A stretch of 5,675 nucleotides of DNA from Flavimaricola sp. (GCA_023300365.1 JALZWD010000220.1:1-5675), one strand, 5' to 3'; positions 1 through 5,593 are shown, counted from the first letter of the stretch. The notes: generated from the sequence alone by a model not told the origin. Numbers and translations: made by a program.

Positions 1-927
1 ATGGGCCAATGCCGCATCCACAAGAGCAAATTCTTGGTCCATCACCGGGGCAACAACCCCCGTATCCAAAAGGGGCCAAACTTGCGCCCGCAACGCATCT
101 GCAATCGTGGCCTTGGCCGCATCCGATTGCGGCCGCAGGGTCGATCCCGTGATCGTCAGACGCTTCACCATCATCATCGCAAAGTTCAGCTCAACCTTGG
201 GACCTTGCAAAAATGCGATCTGCACCAAACGCCCGTCATCGGCGAGGGTTGCGACATTGCGCGGGATATACTCCCCGCCCACCATGTCCAAAATCAGGTT
301 TGCACCACCCTCGGCCTTCATCACCTCTACAAAATCTGCGTTGCGGTAATTGATCGCGCGTTCGGCCCCCAATCCTTCGCAAGCGGCACATTTTTCATCC
401 GTGCCAGCGGTGGCAAACACGCGCGCCCCAAAATGCGCCGCAAGTTGGATTGCCGTCGTACCAATCCCGCTCGACCCGCCATGCACCAAAAACCGCTCTG
501 CGCCCTTAAGGCCACCGCGCATGAACACGTTGGACCACACGGTAAAATACGTCTCAGGCAAACAGGCCGCCTCGGCCATGCCCATTCCCGTCGGCACCCT
601 AAGGCAATGGCGCGCCGGGGTCGCGACAAACTCCGCATACCCACCGCCCGGCAAAAGGGCGCAAACCGCGTCACCCACGGCCAAATCATGCACCCCCGGC
701 CCCACCGCATGCACAACACCCGAACACTCAAGCCCCGGCAAATCACTCGCCCCCTTCGGCGGCGCATAAGATCCCGCCCGCTGCAGCGCGTCCGGACGGT
801 TGACCCCAGCATACGATACACGCAACACCACCTGCCCCATGCTTGGCACGGGCATCGGCCGCTTGGTCGGGATCAAAACCTCCGGCCCGCCATGCGCGCT
901 AATCTCAACTGCGGTCATATCCGTCAT
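1..927 (-). CDS. PIG3-family NAD(P)H quinone oxidoreductase, C-terminus cut by window edge
   Basis: Reading the minus strand from the ATG at 927-925 gives 309 codons with no stop before the window edge, so only the last few residues (perhaps 15-20, judged by family length) are missing. It is a zinc-independent medium-chain dehydrogenase/reductase. The N-terminal GroES-like domain has NRPDALQRAGSY (residues 43-54) and the stretch GASDLPGLECSG (59-70), hallmarks of the PIG3/TP53I3 branch. The Rossmann NADPH-binding loop is HGGSSGIGTTAIQLA (149-163), followed by a FATAGTDEKCAACE-type segment typical of this subfamily. No zinc-binding cysteine cluster is seen. Family members reduce quinones or related carbonyls with NADPH in the cytoplasm; the substrate here is unknown. 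The start ATG overlaps the coq9 stop as ATGA, which supports both the start and translational coupling. The long open frame on the opposite strand (1-1164) is a shadow of this gene and coq9. Confidence 0.93.
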   Translation of the reverse strand, partial: MTDMTAVEISAHGGPEVLIPTKRPMPVPSMGQVVLRVSYAGVNRPDALQRAGSYAPPKGASDLPGLECSGVVHAVGPGVHDLAVGDAVCALLPGGGYAEFVATPARHCLRVPTGMGMAEAACLPETYFTVWSNVFMRGGLKGAERFLVHGGSSGIGTTAIQLAAHFGARVFATAGTDEKCAACEGLGAERAINYRNADFVEVMKAEGGANLILDMVGGEYIPRNVATLADDGRLVQIAFLQGPKVELNFAMMMVKRLTITGSTLRPQSDAAKATIADALRAQVWPLLDTGVVAPVMDQEFALVDAALAH

Positions 928-1622
928 TGCGGCTTGTTCCACATGCCGGGCACGTCCACATTCGGGATCTTACTTGGGGGCTTTATCATCTTGGCAAGGG
1001 CGTCCAGCGGCGCAACCAACGGCGCCAACGCCTTTGAGCCTCGCACTTGCGCCTTCACTTTCTCAAACCGCATCACATCCTCAATACGGCGGTCAACAAA
1101 GGCATCGGTCGCTGACGCGTCCTCACTGTCATCACCCAACCAAAACACAACGCACGAGGCATAAACCCCCGAAAGTGTGGCCCGCTTGGTGTACCAATTG
1201 ATGTCTTGGCTGGTGTCCCCCAACGCGTCCCAAATCGCGTCCGACGTGCCCCAAACCAATTTGGCCCCATCCGCCGCATAAATCGGCAAGGCAAATGTCA
1301 CCATCCCGCGCCGCACCGCCTCTTTATCCGACACGGCCGTCAATCGCGCCCGTATGGCAAACGCCACCTTATCGCGAAACCGCATCGCTCTTAGGTCCGC
1401 CTCCGCAAGCGCCGCCACCATGGCGCGGTCGCCTTCTTGGTGAAACAATATCGCCAAATCCACGGCCCCCCGCGGGCACATCGTGCGCGCATGATCCGCC
1501 GCAATCCCCACCTCGGCCACCGCCGCATCAAAGGCATGCTGCGACCAACCATCAAAAACCACATGCGGCAACGCCGCCTCAAGCAGGGCAAGCTTGGCGG
1601 GATCAACTGCGGGCGTCATCAT
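924..1622 (-). CDS. coq9: COQ9 family protein (ubiquinone biosynthesis accessory protein)
   Basis: The product is 232 residues, close to the usual length for alphaproteobacterial COQ9 proteins. Recognisable family features are HVVFDGWS near the N-terminus (residues 20-27), DLAILFHQEGD (55-65) and the signature NWYTKRATLSGVY (142-154), followed by FVDRRIEDVMRFEK (175-188). In eukaryotes COQ9 is a lipid-binding protein of the TetR-like fold that presents ubiquinone intermediates to the COQ7 hydroxylase; a similar membrane-associated role is inferred here. The frame stays open upstream to 1712, but AGGAGA (1633-1628, minus strand) lies 5 nt before the ATG at 1622 and 8 nt before a second ATG at 1619. 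Either could be the start, and both are far better supported than 1712. The gene is first in a unit with the quinone oxidoreductase (4-bp overlap) and divergent from rpsU. No signal peptide is seen. Confidence 0.93.
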   Translation of the reverse strand: MMTPAVDPAKLALLEAALPHVVFDGWSQHAFDAAVAEVGIAADHARTMCPRGAVDLAILFHQEGDRAMVAALAEADLRAMRFRDKVAFAIRARLTAVSDKEAVRRGMVTFALPIYAADGAKLVWGTSDAIWDALGDTSQDINWYTKRATLSGVYASCVVFWLGDDSEDASATDAFVDRRIEDVMRFEKVKAQVRGSKALAPLVAPLDALAKMIKPPSKIPNVDVPGMWNKPQ

Positions 1623-1638
1623 ATTGTTCTCCTCTTGT

Positions 1639-1668
1639 GCGGGTTGCCCCAACCCTAGACAAACCCGC
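1639..1668 (-). promoter_or_regulatory. Two mutually exclusive hairpins upstream of coq9
   Basis: On the plus strand GGGTTG (1641-1646) and CAACCC (1650-1655) form a perfect 6-bp stem around CCC. The overlapping GCGGGTT (1639-1645) can instead pair with AACCCGC (1662-1668), a perfect 7-bp stem. Both stems share the arm nearest coq9, so only one can form in a coq9 leader RNA. The structures end a few bases before the coq9 Shine-Dalgarno and do not cover it. Function is unproven; they could equally be DNA-level operators or chance in GC-rich sequence. Confidence 0.3.
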
Positions 1669-1716
1669 CCGCCTTTGCTACATCCCCATTTCCTGCAATT
1701 TTGCAAATCCAACTTA

Positions 1717-1735
1717 GAGAGGTGGTGAAAACCAC
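1717..1735 (+). promoter_or_regulatory. rpsU Shine-Dalgarno inside a GNRA-tetraloop hairpin
   Basis: The rpsU ribosome-binding site is the purine-rich GAGAGGTGGTG (1717-1727), 8 nt before the ATG. GTGGT (1722-1726) pairs perfectly with ACCAC (1731-1735) around a GAAA loop (1727-1730), giving a compact 5-bp stem with a GNRA tetraloop that ends at the base before the start codon. Folding would hide the 3' half of the Shine-Dalgarno and abut the AUG. The pairing is visible directly; a regulatory role, such as feedback by S21, is inference. Confidence 0.5.
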
Positions 1736-1942
1736 ATGCAGGTTAGTGTTCGTGACAATAACGTCGATCAGGCGTTGCGCGCTCTGAAGAAAAAACTTCA
1801 GCGTGAGGGTGTCTTTCGCGAGATGAAGCTCAAGCAGCATTTCGAAAAGCCGTCCGAGAAAAAGGCCCGTGAAAAGGCCGAAGCAATCCGCCGTCAGCGC
1901 AAGCTGGCTCGGAAAAAGCTACAGCGTGAAGGTATGTTGTAA
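1736..1942 (+). CDS. rpsU: 30S ribosomal protein S21 (bS21)
   Basis: This is a 68-residue, highly basic protein, near the 71 residues of the E. coli protein. It begins [20 protein letters not shown], contains [28 protein letters not shown] and ends in an Arg/Lys-rich helix ([15 protein letters not shown]), the usual S21 pattern. S21 binds the 30S platform close to the anti-Shine-Dalgarno end of 16S rRNA and helps initiation. The start is fixed by a strong Shine-Dalgarno at 1717-1727, part of which can fold into a hairpin. The gene is monocistronic in appearance: divergent from coq9 upstream and closed by an intrinsic terminator about 30 bp downstream. In E. coli rpsU sits in an operon with dnaG and rpoD, which is not the case here. 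An overlapping plus-strand frame at 1869-2102 is a shadow. Confidence 0.98.
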   Translation: MQVSVRDNNVDQALRALKKKLQREGVFREMKLKQHFEKPSEKKAREKAEAIRRQRKLARKKLQREGML

Positions 1943-1972
1943 GACAACCGCACACTCCAAGACTAAGTTTAG

Positions 1973-2005
1973 CCCCCGCCGCTTTTGCGTTCGGGGGTTT
2001 TTCTT
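1973..2005 (+). terminator. Intrinsic terminator of rpsU
   Basis: CCCCCG (1973-1978) pairs with CGGGGG (1992-1997). Inside the loop, CGC (1980-1982) can pair with GCG (1987-1989) around TTTT, so the hairpin is extended with a small internal mismatch. It is followed at once by TTTTT, C, TTT (1998-2006). It begins about 30 bp after the rpsU stop and is the clearest Rho-independent terminator in the window. Confidence 0.9.
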
Positions 2006-2057
2006 TGCGAAATCAATGCATTTGCCAACAAGAACCTTTATGACGGTTTTGTTATTA

Positions 2058-2073
2058 GGAACTGATTGGTTCC
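2058..2073. promoter_or_regulatory. Inverted repeat upstream of the small membrane protein
   Basis: GGAAC (2058-2062) and GTTCC (2069-2073) form a perfect inverted repeat with a 6-bp spacer in an otherwise AT-richer stretch, 64 bp before the assigned start at 2137. It could be a dimeric regulator site. GGAAC also resembles the -35 element of EcfG-type stress promoters, but no matching CGTT lies 16-17 bp further on. No confident promoter could be assigned. Confidence 0.3.
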
Positions 2074-2136
2074 CAACTTACTATGAAATCAGAAATTCCT
2101 AAGTCCCCGATAAACGCACTCAAAAAGGAACCTGTC

Positions 2137-2496
2137 ATGCCCGCACTCTTTTCACGAAAATTCCACGCCTACATCGACTACCCCGTTGCGATTTCATTGA
2201 TCGTCTTGCCGTTTCTACTTGGCTTTTCAGGGATCGCATCAGGCCTCTCAATCGCCACTGGCGTGGCCGCACTCGCGCTCACGATTTTGACTGACCACGA
2301 AACAGGGATCATCAAAATCCTGCCCTACAAACTCCACCTCGCCGTAGACGGATTGGTCGGGGCGGCATTTGTCATCGCGCCCTTCGTTCTGGGATTTTCG
2401 GGCCTAACAATGGCCTACTATGTCGTACTTGGCGTCACAGTTTTGCTGGTGGTCGGCATGCATCGCCCCGAAACCGACGATCACGTCGCCAAATAA
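2137..2496 (+). CDS. Small four-helix membrane protein with internal duplication (SPW-repeat-like)
   Basis: The product is 119 residues, mostly hydrophobic, with four predicted transmembrane segments (about residues 15-30, 36-52, 69-86 and 90-108) and short charged ends. The two halves are copies: H10, D14 and PFLLGFSG (25-32) recur as H67, D71 and PFVLGFSG (82-89), and G42 recurs as G99, all offset by exactly 57 residues. This layout resembles the SPW-repeat membrane proteins, but the SPW tripeptide itself is replaced by L/A-P-F, so assignment to that family is tentative. The function is unknown. AAAGGAA (2124-2130) lies 6 nt before this ATG; the frame also contains an earlier ATG at 2083 that lacks a good ribosome-binding site and would add a polar leader, so it was not used. 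The gene follows the rpsU terminator and appears to be its own unit, converging on the Lrp-type regulator. Confidence 0.8.
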   Translation: MPALFSRKFHAYIDYPVAISLIVLPFLLGFSGIASGLSIATGVAALALTILTDHETGIIKILPYKLHLAVDGLVGAAFVIAPFVLGFSGLTMAYYVVLGVTVLLVVGMHRPETDDHVAK

Positions 2497-2501
2497 TGTC
2501 C

Positions 2502-2541
2502 TGCCCTCTTCAATGCCTTGGCGCCATTCGGGGCCAGGGCA
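2502..2541. terminator. Weak hairpin between convergent genes
   Basis: TGCCCT (2502-2507) and AGGGCA (2536-2541) can pair around a long loop that itself contains the 8-bp palindrome TGGCGCCA (2519-2526). It sits between two convergent stops, where a shared terminator is expected, but no T-tract follows on either strand. It is a weak candidate only. Confidence 0.2.
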
Positions 2542-2554
2542 AACTCGTGCCCCC

Positions 2555-3016
2555 CTAAAGCGGTAGGGCCGTCGTCTGCCGCACGGTCCGCAATGCAAAA
2601 CTAGATTGCATTTGCAAAACGCCAGGCAGCGTCGCCAAATAACGTCGATGGATACGCGCAAAATCCTCGGTGTCTCCGGCCACAACCTTAAGCAAGTAAT
2701 CCGCCGTCCCCGCCATCAAGTGACACTCCAAAACGTCCGGCACGCGTGCCACCGCCTTTTCAAAAGCATCCAATACCTCATCCGCCTGCCCACTCAGGGT
2801 GATTTCAACAAAAACTGTCGTTGGGCGTCCCATCTTGCGCGGGTTCAACAGCGCGACATAGCCATCAATCCACCCATCTTTTTCCAATCTATGCACCCGT
2901 CGATGACAGGCCGACGGCGACAGATTCACCGCCTCTGATAAATCAGCATTCGACATCCGTCCGTCCCGCTGCAGGGCCCCCAAGATTCGACGATCAATGC
3001 TATCAATTTCACCCAT
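2555..3016 (-). CDS. Lrp/AsnC family transcriptional regulator, likely regulator of ald
   Basis: The protein has 153 residues, the standard length for the family. The N-terminal winged HTH begins IDSIDRRILGALQRDGRMSN, with the recognition region LSPSACHRRVHRLEKDGWI (residues 32-50). The C-terminal RAM/AsnC ligand domain carries MAGTADYLLKV (101-111), where the family binds amino acids at dimer interfaces. Family members form octamers or related oligomers that wrap DNA and respond to amino acids such as leucine or alanine. GGGAGA (3031-3026) is 9 nt before the ATG at 3016. The gene is divergent from ald, an arrangement known for AldR-type regulators that activate alanine dehydrogenase when alanine is present, so it probably controls ald and itself through the 134-bp shared gap. 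The assignment to the family is firm; the effector and target are inferred from position. Confidence 0.93.
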   Translation of the reverse strand: MGEIDSIDRRILGALQRDGRMSNADLSEAVNLSPSACHRRVHRLEKDGWIDGYVALLNPRKMGRPTTVFVEITLSGQADEVLDAFEKAVARVPDVLECHLMAGTADYLLKVVAGDTEDFARIHRRYLATLPGVLQMQSSFALRTVRQTTALPL

Positions 3017-3034
3017 CCAGTGATTTCTCCCGTC

Positions 3035-3085
3035 TTATCACCACAATACGCACAAATCGTGTGCCGTTACCGCTCACAGTGATAA
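3035..3085. promoter_or_regulatory. Nested inverted repeats, putative Lrp-type operator shared with ald
   Basis: In the gap between the regulator and ald, TTATCAC (3035-3041) and GTGATAA (3079-3085) form a perfect 7-bp inverted repeat spanning 51 bp. Nested almost centrally within it is GCACA-N5-TGTGC (3050-3064), a 15-bp dyad of the size bound by one Lrp-family dimer. A further GTGAT lies at 3020-3024. The spacing fits several dimers on one DNA face. GATAAA (3081-3086) could be an ald -10 element, but no convincing -35 was found. The repeats are seen directly; the operator role is inferred. Confidence 0.5.
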
Positions 3086-3150
3086 AGTTCCACCAAAAAT
3101 TTGCAACCGATCCGGCGCAAGCTGGTGACAAATGTACAAAGGAGACCACC

Positions 3151-4269
3151 ATGCACATCGGTTGCCCAAAAGAAATCAAACCCCAAGAATTTCGCGTCGG
3201 CCTGACGCCAAACGCCGCCCGCGAAGCCATCGCGCATGGCCACAAGGTCACGGTTGAAACCATGGCCGGCGCCGGCGCGGGTTTCCCCGATCAGGACTAC
3301 GTCGATGCAGGCGCCGCCGTCGTGGACACCGCCGCCGAGATTTTCGCAACCGCTGATATGATCGTAAAGGTCAAAGAACCACAGCCCGGCGAGCGCAAAA
3401 TGCTCCGCGAAGGCCAGCTGTTGTTCACATACCTCCACCTCGCCCCCGATCCCGAACAAACCAAAGACTTGATCGCATCGGGCTGTACCGCCATCGCCTA
3501 TGAAACCGTCACAGATGCCGCGGGCGGCTTGCCCCTCCTTGCGCCCATGTCCGAAGTCGCGGGCCGTTTGGCCCCACAAGTGGGCGCTTGGACCTTGCAA
3601 AAGGCCAACGGTGGGCGCGGCGTGTTGATGGGCGGCGTGCCCGGCGTCGGCCCCTCCCGCGTGGTTGTAATCGGCGGTGGCGTCGTGGGCACACATGCCG
3701 CACGCATAGCGGCCGGGATGGGCGCGGATGTCACCGTGCTCGACCGCTCTTTGCCGCGCCTGCGCTATCTCGATGATGTCTTTGGTGGCCAATTCAAGAC
3801 CAGCTACGCCAGTGCCGGCAACACCGCCGAGTTGGCCGAGCAAGCGGATCTCATCGTTGGCGCCGTTCTTATTCCCGGCGCCGAAGCCCCCAAGCTGATC
3901 TCCCGCGCACAGCTCAGCACCCTCAAACCCGGCGCGGCCCTCGTGGACGTGGCAATCGACCAAGGCGGCTGCTTTGAGACATCCCGCGCGACCACACACC
4001 AAGACCCGATCTACGACGTGGATGGCATCATGCACTACTGCGTCGCCAACATGCCCGGCGCCGTGGCGCGCACATCCACCATCGCATTGGGCAACGCCAC
4101 CATGCCCTTCATGCTCGCGTTGGCCGACAAAGGTTGGCGTCAGGCGTGCGAAGATGATGAACACCTCCTCAACGGTCTCAACGTCCACGCAGGCGAGCTG
4201 ACCTATTACGCCGTTGGCAAAGCCCTTGGTATGGACGTCATCAGCCCCGCCCTCGCACTCAAAAAGTAA
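3151..4269 (+). CDS. ald: Alanine dehydrogenase
   Basis: The product has 372 residues, the normal length. It catalyses the reversible NAD-dependent deamination of L-alanine to pyruvate and ammonia in the cytoplasm. All key residues fall at their textbook positions: R15 and K75 (substrate binding), H96 (catalytic, in TYLHLAPDPEQ) and D270 (in VDVAIDQGG). The nucleotide-binding loop GGGVVG (175-180) is followed by D198, which binds the NAD ribose and indicates NAD over NADP. NMPGAVARTST (300-310) is the conserved C-terminal signature. AAAGGAG (3138-3144) is 6 nt before the ATG; the frame is open further upstream to 2821 but runs antisense through the regulator gene there and is not coding. The gene stands alone, divergent from an Lrp/AsnC regulator that probably induces it. 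The open frame antisense to it (3067-4188) is a GC-driven shadow. Confidence 0.98.
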   Translation: MHIGCPKEIKPQEFRVGLTPNAAREAIAHGHKVTVETMAGAGAGFPDQDYVDAGAAVVDTAAEIFATADMIVKVKEPQPGERKMLREGQLLFTYLHLAPDPEQTKDLIASGCTAIAYETVTDAAGGLPLLAPMSEVAGRLAPQVGAWTLQKANGGRGVLMGGVPGVGPSRVVVIGGGVVGTHAARIAAGMGADVTVLDRSLPRLRYLDDVFGGQFKTSYASAGNTAELAEQADLIVGAVLIPGAEAPKLISRAQLSTLKPGAALVDVAIDQGGCFETSRATTHQDPIYDVDGIMHYCVANMPGAVARTSTIALGNATMPFMLALADKGWRQACEDDEHLLNGLNVHAGELTYYAVGKALGMDVISPALALKK

Positions 4270-4279
4270 TCAAACACGC

Positions 4280-4310
4280 AAAAGGCCCGCCCCAACTCTG
4301 GGACGGGCCT
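4280..4310 (-). terminator. Intrinsic terminator of mscL, possibly bidirectional with ald
   Basis: AGGCCCG (4283-4289) pairs with CGGGCCT (4304-4310), and CCCA (4291-4294) pairs with TGGG (4299-4302) across one mismatch and an ACTC loop. Read on the minus strand the stem ends in TTTT (4283-4280), as expected for a terminator 25 bp after the mscL stop. On the plus strand no T-tract follows, so termination of ald here would be weaker or need help. Confidence 0.75.
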
Positions 4311-4334
4311 CATCAGTCGCTCAATGTCGAAGGA

Positions 4335-4697
4335 TTACTTCTTCAAAGCGGCCAAGATATCAGTCAGCAGGTCTTCCTGCGACGGACCAGCTGGCGCTTC
4401 TTCTTCCGCTGGACCCTTGGCTTTGTTGACCATCTTAACCAGCATGAACACCACAAACGCGATGATCAAGAAGTTGATGATCGCCATGATGAAGTTACCG
4501 TATGTGAATACAGCGTCGCCAACCGAAGCAGACAATCCGCTAAAGTCCACGCCACCCATGAACAGGCCGATCAGTGGGTTGATCAGATCATCAACCAACG
4601 AGCCGACGATTGCTGTGAAAGCCGCACCAATAATGATACCTACGGCCATGTCCATTACATTGCCCTTGGCAATGAAATCTTTAAATTCCGAAATCAT
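4335..4697 (-). CDS. mscL: Large-conductance mechanosensitive channel MscL
   Basis: The product has 120 residues, against 136 in E. coli. MscL is a homopentameric inner-membrane pore that opens under membrane tension to release solutes during osmotic downshock. The amphipathic N-terminal helix [12 protein letters not shown] leads into TM1 with [13 protein letters not shown], whose G20 matches the gating residue G22 of E. coli. The GGVDFSG turn (48-54), TM2 (about 66-90, ending KMVNK) and a C-terminal helical bundle segment ([15 protein letters not shown]) follow an acidic, Pro-rich linker. The periplasmic loop is roughly nine residues shorter than in E. coli. AAGGGA (4710-4705) is 7 nt before the ATG at 4697; an in-frame ATG at 4718 has no good ribosome-binding site and would add MKTRDKV, so the shorter start was chosen. 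The gene is divergent from the GST gene and convergent with ald. Confidence 0.97.
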   Translation of the reverse strand: MISEFKDFIAKGNVMDMAVGIIIGAAFTAIVGSLVDDLINPLIGLFMGGVDFSGLSASVGDAVFTYGNFIMAIINFLIIAFVVFMLVKMVNKAKGPAEEEAPAGPSQEDLLTDILAALKK

Positions 4698-4744
4698 AAC
4701 TTTGTCCCTTGTCTTCATTTTCTAAGCGCAAAACACGAATTGCC

Positions 4745-4756
4745 GCGCATATGCGC
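4745..4756. promoter_or_regulatory. 12-bp perfect palindrome between mscL and the GST gene
   Basis: GCGCATATGCGC is a perfect 12-bp palindrome in the 157-bp divergent gap, 48 bp upstream of the mscL start. The related ATATGCAT lies nearby at 4781-4788. It could be a repressor or activator site for either gene. The gap is AT-richer than the flanking genes and includes a run of six T at 4792-4797; no confident -35/-10 pair was identified for either direction. Confidence 0.35.
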
Positions 4757-4854
4757 ACAGTCCTAACCTTCTACGTGAACATATGCATGGGTTTTTTCAC
4801 TTTACTTATCCCCATACACTCATGTGTAACATTTTCTCACCAAAGGATACCCCG

Positions 4855-5556
4855 ATGCCGCGCTTAGAAGGCTTTAAAATAACCCAAAAGTGGCCAACAG
4901 CCGACGAAAACGTCATTCAGCTTTATTCCTACCCCACGCCAAACGGCATCAAAATCTCCATCGCCCTCGAAGAAATGGGCCTCCCCTACGAGGCACACCG
5001 GGTTACTCTGTCTGACGCAGACGTCCAAAGCCCGGAATTTTTGTCCCTCAACCCCAACAACAAAATCCCCGCCATTATCGATCCAAATGGGCCCGACGGC
5101 ACGCCACTGGGCCTGTTCGAAAGCGGCGCGATCTTGATCTACTTGGCGGAAAAGACGGGCAAGCTGATCGGCAAAACCGCCACCGACAAGGCCAAGATCA
5201 TCCAATGGCTCATGTTCCAAATGGGCGGCGTTGGCCCGATGTTTGGGCAAATGGGGTATTTTGTGAAATTCGCAGGCAAGGAAATCGAAGATCCCCGCCC
5301 CCGCGAACGCTATATTGCGGAATCCAAACGTCTGTTGGCGGTTCTGGAAAACCAGCTCGACGGCCAAGACTGGATCGCGGGCGACTTTTCAATTGCCGAT
5401 ATCGCTCTGGCCCCTTGGATCAACGCCTTGGAATTTTACGGCACCAAACCGCACGTCAATTATGCCGATCTCAAAAACGTCCCCGCCTATGTAGATCGCT
5501 TTATGGCGCGCCCTGCGGTCCAAAAGGCCAAAGATATCCCGCCCCGCGAGGCCTAG
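4855..5556 (+). CDS. Glutathione S-transferase family protein, Nu-class-like (YfcG/YghU type)
   Basis: The product has 233 residues. The N-terminal thioredoxin-like domain contains LYSYPTPNG (residues 23-31), NPNNKIPAI (66-74) with the cis-proline P72, and LFESGAILIYLAEKTG (87-102), where E89-S90 bind the glutathione glutamyl group. The helical C-terminal domain contains QWLMFQMGGVGPMFGQ (117-132) and the N-capping segment FSIADIALAPW. The TPNG motif with T28 and N30 in place of a catalytic Tyr/Ser/Cys, plus GG.GPM.GQ, matches the YfcG/YghU group, which in E. coli acts as a glutathione-dependent disulfide-bond reductase without a protein thiol. The protein contains no cysteine at all, consistent with that chemistry. 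AAAGGA (4842-4847) is 7 nt before this ATG; an in-frame ATG at 4783 would add 24 residues with no supporting ribosome-binding site. An N-terminal extension of about 20 residues precedes the first strand, longer than in YfcG. It appears to be a single-gene unit. Confidence 0.94.
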   Translation: MPRLEGFKITQKWPTADENVIQLYSYPTPNGIKISIALEEMGLPYEAHRVTLSDADVQSPEFLSLNPNNKIPAIIDPNGPDGTPLGLFESGAILIYLAEKTGKLIGKTATDKAKIIQWLMFQMGGVGPMFGQMGYFVKFAGKEIEDPRPRERYIAESKRLLAVLENQLDGQDWIAGDFSIADIALAPWINALEFYGTKPHVNYADLKNVPAYVDRFMARPAVQKAKDIPPREA

Positions 5557-5564
5557 GGCCATGC

Positions 5565-5593
5565 CGGAGAGCGCGCGACGGCCGTGCTCTCCG
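5565..5593. terminator. Strong hairpin between convergent genes
   Basis: CGGAGAGC (5565-5572) pairs perfectly with GCTCTCCG (5586-5593). The stem extends inward through one G-U and two G-C pairs, for about 11 bp with a 7-nt loop. It starts 8 bp after the GST stop and abuts the stop codon of the gene on the other strand. Position and stability suggest a shared transcription end or 3' mRNA-protecting structure, but neither side has a T-tract, so classic intrinsic termination is uncertain. Confidence 0.55.

Noticed and set aside
327..821. Minus-strand open frame of 164 codons
   Set aside because: It is out of frame with, and wholly inside, the real oxidoreductase on the same strand. Its Arg/Cys/Trp-rich translation matches no family.
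1..1164. Long plus-strand open frame of 387 codons
   Set aside because: It lies antisense to the quinone oxidoreductase and coq9, both of which show clear family motifs. Its translation is rich in Arg, His and Pro with no recognisable domain, as expected for a shadow frame in GC-rich DNA.
2058..2085. EcfG-type stress promoter starting with GGAAC
   Set aside because: No CGTT-like -10 element occurs 16-17 bp downstream of GGAAC, so only the inverted repeat is reported.
3074..3086. Sequence resembling the lac operator on the minus strand (CTGTGAGCGGTAAC)
   Set aside because: The resemblance is short and asymmetric, and there is no LacI-family regulator or sugar gene nearby. It is better explained as chance overlap with the GTGATAA arm of the operator candidate.
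2821..3150. N-terminal extension of the ald frame
   Set aside because: This part is antisense to the HTH region of the Lrp-type regulator, and the family-length start at 3151 has a strong Shine-Dalgarno.
3067..4188. Minus-strand open frame of 373 codons antisense to ald
   Set aside because: The plus strand encodes a full alanine dehydrogenase with all catalytic residues. The antisense product is a Gly/Ala/His-rich shadow without a ribosome-binding site or domain.
4864..5367. Minus-strand open frame antisense to the GST gene
   Set aside because: It has no recognisable motif and no ribosome-binding site, and the plus strand is a clear GST.
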